NCBI GenBank assembly: GCA_016200385.1
Contig: JACQEV010000210.1
Span: 1-8,784 of the forward strand
DNA from: Candidatus Methylomirabilota bacterium
Lineage (GTDB): Bacteria > Methylomirabilota > Methylomirabilia > Methylomirabilales > Methylomirabilaceae
Direction of reading: 5' to 3'
DNA length: 8,784 nt
The notes beneath the pieces were generated by a model. The model saw nothing but the letters and a program-made list of their open reading frames with translations, did not search any database and was not told the DNA's origin. This document shows positions 5,159-8,784 of the stretch, piece after piece. Every line of letters starts with the position of its first letter. The stretch's first letter is position 1. Both the position numbers and the translations under genes were made by a program.

Positions 5159-7033
5159 ATGAAGCTCTACGCGGTCGGGGTCGGCCCCGGTTCGCCCGAC
5201 CTGCTGACAGTTCGGGCCGCTGAGATCCTGAGGCGGGTGCCGATCGTCTTCTCGCCCCTGTCCGCCATGGGGATGACGAGTCGAGCCCTCGAGGTTGTCG
5301 GCCCGTACCTCGACCCGTCGCGCCAGCAGATCGTGGAGCTGAGCTTCCCGATGGAGAAGGAGCAGGACGAACTGGAGGAGGATTGGGAGGAGGCCGCCGC
5401 ACAGATCGCCGAGCACCTTACCCCAGATAAAGAGGGTGCCTACATCACCATCGGGGATATCTCCCTCTACGCCACCTTCGCGTACGTGCAACGGCTGCTT
5501 GCCAGGGACTATCCCCAGCTTGAGATCGAGGTCGTTCCGGGCATTCCCTCCTTCTCAGGGGTTGCCGCCCTCCTGGGCACCCCATACGCCACTGCTGATG
5601 ATCGGATCGCCATCCTACCTGCGACGTTCGGCCGAGACAACCTCCGGCAGGTACTCCGCGACTTCGAAACGATCATTCTCATGAAGGTGAGCCGGGTGCT
5701 GGAGGAGGTCATCGACGCGCTCGAGGCCGAGGGGCTAGCGGATCAGGCGGTCTTCGTGACCAAGTGCGGCATGCCGGACCAGGAGGTTGTGACCGACATT
5801 CGCTCCCTGCGGTTTGGAGCGCGGCCGAGTTACTTCTCAATCATCATGGTGGGAAAGAATGTCGAGTTTGGCGGGATGTGGCGGCCCGCCTCGGTGACCA
5901 CGCGTACCCCGGGACAGCCCAAGACCCCGCCGGCTGTCATCGCCTCCGAGCGGCGCGCGGCGGCCGACGCAGCGATCGAGGTGATCCGAGCTGGCCGCTG
6001 TAGCAGTCAGCGGCTGATCGAGCGGGCAGGGCCGGCCAAGGCCGGTGATCCGATCACCGCACCCCCTCCGGTGGTTCCGTTGCCGGTCGCCGATGGCGTG
6101 AAAACCGCGCCCGGCGGGCCCCCACCCGTGCTTACGCCGTCGCCGGCCCCGGTCTCGGCCGCGCCATTGCAGGCCGGGGGGAAACTCTTCCTCGTCGGAT
6201 TCGGTCCGGGTAACCACGAGCACCTTACCTTCCGTGCCCGGGAGGCGATCGCCGAAGCCGAGGTGATCATCGGCTACCGGACGTACGTCCGCCTCGTGAA
6301 GGATCTGATCCAGGGGAAAGAAGTTCACTATACCGGGATGACCGAGGAGTTGGAGCGGGCCCGGAAGGCGGTCGACTTTGCCTACCAGGGGCGCAAGGTC
6401 GCCCTGATCTCGAGTGGTGACATCGGCATTTACGGCATGGCCGGGCCGGCCATGGAGATCCTGAAGGAGCGAGGCTGGCGGCCGGGATGCGGGGTCGACT
6501 TCGAGGTGATCCCGGGCGTGACGGCCCTCAGCTCGTGCGGCTCGGTCCTCGGCGCGCCAGTGATGCATGACTTCGTGGCGATCTCGCTGAGCAACCTGCT
6601 CACCCCCTGGGAGCTCATCGTGCGACGAATCGAGGCGGCGGGGCGGGGGGACTTCATCGTGGCGCTTTACAACCCGAAGAGCGGCCGCCGGACGCAGCAG
6701 ATCGTGGAGACCCGGAAGATCCTCCTGAAATACAAGCGTCCGGACACGCCCGTCGGGATCGTGAAGAGCGGCCACCGGAAGGGCCAGCGCGTGGTCGTCA
6801 CGACGCTAGCCGACATGCTCAGCCACGAGATCGGCATGTTGACCACGATCATCGTCGGCAATGCCGCGACCTTTGTTTGGGAAAACATGATGATCACGCC
6901 GCGCGGATACCAGCACAAATACCTGCTCGAGAGCCTGGATATGCAATCGGCCGACGCGCTGGCAGAGCAGATGGCAGGGGCCGCGGTGGGCATCGACCCC
7001 GATATGGGCCTGAAGGGGAAGGCGAGGGTGTGA
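5159..7033 (+). CDS. cbiL-cbiH: CbiL-CbiH fusion: C20-methyltransferase joined to C17-methyltransferase/ring-contraction enzyme
   Basis: This single 624-residue chain carries two consecutive SAM-dependent steps. Residues 1-246 are CbiL/CobI (cobalt-precorrin-2 C20-methyltransferase): VGVGPGSPDLLTVRA near the start, ITIGDISLYATFAYV, VVPGIPSFSGVAALLG and YFSIIMVGK. Residues 342-600 are CbiH/CobJ (C17-methylation with ring contraction to the delta-lactone): VGFGPGNHEHLT (346-357), GYRTYV, SSGDIGIYGMAG (418-429), IPGVTALSSCGSVLGAPVMHDF, ISLSNLLTPWE, YNPKSGRR, GNAATFVWE and TPRGYQHKY. Between them lies a linker of about 95 residues: an Ala/Arg-rich, probably helical part (262-290), then a Pro/Ala-rich part (292-336). 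No stop or frame change breaks the join. A short tail of about 30 residues follows TPRGYQHKY. The ATG at 5159 follows cbiC by 4 bases. The TGA overlaps the GTG of cobO. Separate proteins are the rule for these two enzymes, so the join is noteworthy. Confidence 0.94.
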   Translation: MKLYAVGVGPGSPDLLTVRAAEILRRVPIVFSPLSAMGMTSRALEVVGPYLDPSRQQIVELSFPMEKEQDELEEDWEEAAAQIAEHLTPDKEGAYITIGDISLYATFAYVQRLLARDYPQLEIEVVPGIPSFSGVAALLGTPYATADDRIAILPATFGRDNLRQVLRDFETIILMKVSRVLEEVIDALEAEGLADQAVFVTKCGMPDQEVVTDIRSLRFGARPSYFSIIMVGKNVEFGGMWRPASVTTRTPGQPKTPPAVIASERRAAADAAIEVIRAGRCSSQRLIERAGPAKAGDPITAPPPVVPLPVADGVKTAPGGPPPVLTPSPAPVSAAPLQAGGKLFLVGFGPGNHEHLTFRAREAIAEAEVIIGYRTYVRLVKDLIQGKEVHYTGMTEELERARKAVDFAYQGRKVALISSGDIGIYGMAGPAMEILKERGWRPGCGVDFEVIPGVTALSSCGSVLGAPVMHDFVAISLSNLLTPWELIVRRIEAAGRGDFIVALYNPKSGRRTQQIVETRKILLKYKRPDTPVGIVKSGHRKGQRVVVTTLADMLSHEIGMLTTIIVGNAATFVWENMMITPRGYQHKYLLESLDMQSADALAEQMAGAAVGIDPDMGLKGKARV

Positions 7034-7566
7034 CGCGGGAGAGGCGCGGCCTGATCATCGTCTACACCGGCGACGGGAAGGGAAAGACCACGGCAGCCCT
7101 CGGCTTGGCGCTGCGGGCCGTGGGGGCAGGCCTCCGCGTCTGGATGCTCCAATTCATCAAAGGGGATTGGAAGCCGGGGGAACTCAAGGGGGCCCAGCTC
7201 TTAGCCCCCAACTTCTCGATGGTCCAGCTGGGCATCGGGTTCGTGACCTACAAGCCGAAGCGCCCATTCGAGGAGCACGTGGAGGCTGCCAACAAAGCCT
7301 GGGAGCAGGCCAAGGCGGAGATGGCGTCTGGCCGGCAGGACATCCTGATCCTGGACGAGATCAACAACGCCTTCCGGTTCAACCTCCTCACGGCTGCCGA
7401 GGTCGTGGAGGTGCTGAGGACGAAGCCGGAGGCGCTGCATGTGGTCCTCACGGGCCGCGGGGCGCCGCCGGAGATCATCGCCCTGGCCGACCTGGTCACC
7501 GAGATGAAGGCCGTGAAGCACCCGTACGACCAGGGGATCCCGGCCCAGCGCGGGATCGACTTCTGA
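7030..7566 (+). CDS. cobO: Corrinoid adenosyltransferase CobO (BtuR/CobA family)
   Basis: The enzyme transfers the adenosyl group of ATP to Co(I) of a corrinoid, forming the Co-C bond of adenosylcobamides. The 178-residue protein shows the family P-loop GDGKGKTT (14-21), LQFIKGDWKPGEL (about 40-52), a Walker B-like ILILDE (105-110) followed by INNAFRF, LTGRGAPPEII, and the hallmark C-terminus VKHPYDQGIPAQRGIDF. I place the start at GTG 7030, which overlaps the TGA of cbiL-cbiH as GTGA (7030-7033) and has purine-rich AGGGGAAGGCGAGG just upstream; the frame extends up to 6877, but that part lies wholly within cbiH. The next gene, cbiD, starts 10 bases later. The enzyme needs cobalt in the Co(I) state; the flavin reductase module encoded at 3351-4505 is a possible electron source, by inference. 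Confidence 0.95.
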   Translation: MTRERRGLIIVYTGDGKGKTTAALGLALRAVGAGLRVWMLQFIKGDWKPGELKGAQLLAPNFSMVQLGIGFVTYKPKRPFEEHVEAANKAWEQAKAEMASGRQDILILDEINNAFRFNLLTAAEVVEVLRTKPEALHVVLTGRGAPPEIIALADLVTEMKAVKHPYDQGIPAQRGIDF

Positions 7567-7576
7567 GTCTCAGAGC

Positions 7577-8668
7577 ATGACCGACGAGCCGAAGCGGGGC
7601 AAGAGCCTCCGGGAGGGGTTCAGCACCGGGTCGTGCGCCGCCGCCGCCGCCAAGGCGGCCACGCTGGCCCTCCTCACCGGGACCCCGCGGGCGCAGGTGG
7701 AGATCGGTCTCCACAATGGCCGCCGCGTGACCTTTGCCGTGAACCAGTGTCAACTGGAGGGAGGCCGCGGCCGCGCTTCCATCATCAAGGACGCCGGCGA
7801 TGACCCGGATTGCACCCACGGCGCCGAGATCTTTGCCGAGGTGTCGCTCTGCGAGGCGGCGGGCATCGAGATCGACGGCGGAGAGGGCGTGGCCCGAATC
7901 ACGAAGCCGGGTCTGGGGATCGAGATCGGCAAGGCGTCCATCACCCGGGTCCCGCTCCGGATGATCACCGAGTCGGTGAGCGAGGCTCTGGCGCTCGGCG
8001 GGAACGGCGGTGGCGCCTGGGTCCTCATCGTGGTCCCCCGGGGTGAGGAGATGGCCAAGAAAACCATGAATGCCCGCCTCGGCATCATCGGCGGCATCTC
8101 CATCCTGGGGACCAGCGGGATCGTCAGGCCGTACTCCACAGCCGCCTATAAGGTGAGCATCGTTCAGGCCATCGACGTGGCCGTGGCCATGGGGCTGGAT
8201 GAGGTGGTCATCACGACCGGGGGGAAATCTGAGGAATACGCGATGCGGGTCTTCTCCCTGAAGGAGGAGGCCTTCGTGGAGATGGGGGATTGGGTCGGGT
8301 TTACTCTCACCTACCTCGTGAAGAAGGGCGTCAGGAAGGTGAATGTCGCCGGGATGATCGGAAAGCTCTCGAAGGTGGCGGACGGCGAATTTTACACCCA
8401 CGCCAGTAAGTCCGCCGTCAACCTGGAGAATCTGGCCGCCATCGCGGCCTCCTGCGGGGCGGACCCGGAGACGGTAGAGGCCATCCGGCGCGGCAACACG
8501 GCTCGCGAGGTGCAGGAGATCGTCTTGGCGAAGGGCGTGGCAGGCTTCTTCGACAAGGTGGCAGGGAAAGTGGCGCAGAACTGCCGAGCCTACGGGAAGG
8601 GCGCCTTCCACGTGGAGTGCGTCCTCATGGACGCTGACGGGCTGATCCTGGGCCGGGCCCTGGCCTGA
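7577..8668 (+). CDS. cbiD: Cobalt-precorrin-5B C1-methyltransferase CbiD
   Basis: CbiD methylates C1 of cobalt-precorrin-5B using S-adenosylmethionine, the step done by the unrelated CobF in the aerobic route, so it marks the early-cobalt pathway. The 363-residue length is typical. Family features in order: LREGFSTGSCAAAAAKAA (11-28), IIKDAGDDPDCTHG (69-82), ITKPGLGIEIGKASI (from 108), GIIGGISILGTSGIVRP (169-185), VVITTGGKSEEYAMR, VNVAGMIGKLSKVADG and FYTHASKSAVNLE. The ATG at 7577 directly precedes the conserved N-terminus; its ribosome binding site is weak (GAGTCTCAGAG), so translation may depend on coupling with cobO, which ends 10 bases upstream. No truncation or missing motif is visible. 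It stops 8 bases before cbiE. Confidence 0.96.
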   Translation: MTDEPKRGKSLREGFSTGSCAAAAAKAATLALLTGTPRAQVEIGLHNGRRVTFAVNQCQLEGGRGRASIIKDAGDDPDCTHGAEIFAEVSLCEAAGIEIDGGEGVARITKPGLGIEIGKASITRVPLRMITESVSEALALGGNGGGAWVLIVVPRGEEMAKKTMNARLGIIGGISILGTSGIVRPYSTAAYKVSIVQAIDVAVAMGLDEVVITTGGKSEEYAMRVFSLKEEAFVEMGDWVGFTLTYLVKKGVRKVNVAGMIGKLSKVADGEFYTHASKSAVNLENLAAIAASCGADPETVEAIRRGNTAREVQEIVLAKGVAGFFDKVAGKVAQNCRAYGKGAFHVECVLMDADGLILGRALA

Positions 8669-8676
8669 GGTGGGGG

Positions 8677-8784
8677 ATGGGCGGGACGATCCACGTCATC
8701 GGCATGGGGAACGAGGGGCGGGAGAGCCTGACCCCCCGGGCCCTGGCCCTGGTCCAGCAGGCCGAGGTCCTGGTGGGCGGTCAG
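8677..8784 (+). CDS. cbiE: Precorrin-6/7 C5-methyltransferase CbiE, N-terminus only (cut by window edge)
   Basis: Thirty-six codons are present before the window ends. The start MGGTIHVIGMGNEGRESLTP, followed by RALALVQQAEVLVGG, matches the N-terminus of CbiE and of the CbiE half of CobL (V.G.G..G.ESLT..A...I..A..VVGG). This family methylates C5, and together with CbiT/CobL also C15, of the late ring intermediate. GAGGTGGGG sits directly before the ATG, and the start lies 8 bases after cbiD, so it is the next operon gene. Whether a CbiT domain is fused downstream, as in CobL, cannot be seen. The usual GPxG of the SAM-binding loop reads GNEG here. Confidence 0.88.
   Translation, partial: MGGTIHVIGMGNEGRESLTPRALALVQQAEVLVGGQ

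Noticed and set aside
5159..7033. Possibility that CbiL and CbiH are two genes joined by a missed stop.
   Set aside because: The frame is continuous through the linker, there is no ATG with a ribosome binding site near the CbiH start at about 6182, and the linker has the Pro/Ala make-up of a real interdomain linker.
7496..8611. A long minus-strand open frame (371 codons) opposite cbiD.
   Set aside because: It mirrors the highly conserved cbiD coding frame and has the His/Gly/Arg-rich composition of an antisense shadow.

Overview
This window is GC-rich bacterial DNA. Most of it is one dense, plus-strand operon for the corrin-ring part of cobalamin (vitamin B12) synthesis, running from about 513 (securely from 923) to the right edge, where it continues. 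The gene set is cbiX, cobA-hemD, cbiC, cbiL-cbiH, cobO, cbiD and cbiE. That points to the early-cobalt-insertion ('anaerobic') route: CbiX and CbiD are markers of it, and neither CobG nor CobN, markers of the oxygen-dependent route, is present here. No species can be named from the sequence. The style (GC-rich, fused enzymes, a two-domain CbiX ending in MNCGMCKYR) would suit an uncultured lineage such as NC10/Methylomirabilota, Nitrospirota or deltaproteobacteria, but this is only an impression.

Layout. 1-244: the tail of an unidentified reading frame with no clear start. 291-325: a strong intrinsic terminator that closes off this upstream material. 326-512: a leader with no recognisable promoter or cobalamin riboswitch. 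513-933: a well-initiated signal-peptide start followed by a frame-disrupted remnant, perhaps the C-terminus of an S41-type peptidase, whose stop overlaps the cbiX start. From 923 on, the genes overlap or are separated by at most 11 bases: cbiX (923-1807), cobA-hemD fusion (1819-3363), an FNR-type flavin reductase fused to a CobE/CbiG C-terminal domain (3351-4505), cbiC (4486-5154), cbiL-cbiH fusion (5159-7033), cobO (7030-7566), cbiD (7577-8668) and the first 36 codons of cbiE (8677-8784).

How they work together. CobA-HemD makes uroporphyrinogen III and methylates it to precorrin-2. After oxidation to sirohydrochlorin (dehydrogenase not seen here), CbiX inserts cobalt. CbiL methylates C20, CbiH methylates C17 and contracts the ring, CbiD methylates C1, CbiE methylates C5 (and, with CbiT, C15), and CbiC moves a methyl group from C11 to C12 to give cobyrinate. 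CobO adds the adenosyl ligand once cobalt is reduced to Co(I). CbiF, CbiT, CbiJ, the catalytic N-terminal part of CbiG, and the amidation and nucleotide-loop genes are not in the window and may lie downstream.

The most unusual item is the gene at 3351-4505. A ferredoxin/flavodoxin-reductase-like module replaces the usual N-terminal part of CbiG in front of the CobE-like domain. It is a candidate for a redox step of the pathway that has no assigned enzyme here (precorrin-6A reduction or cobalt reduction).
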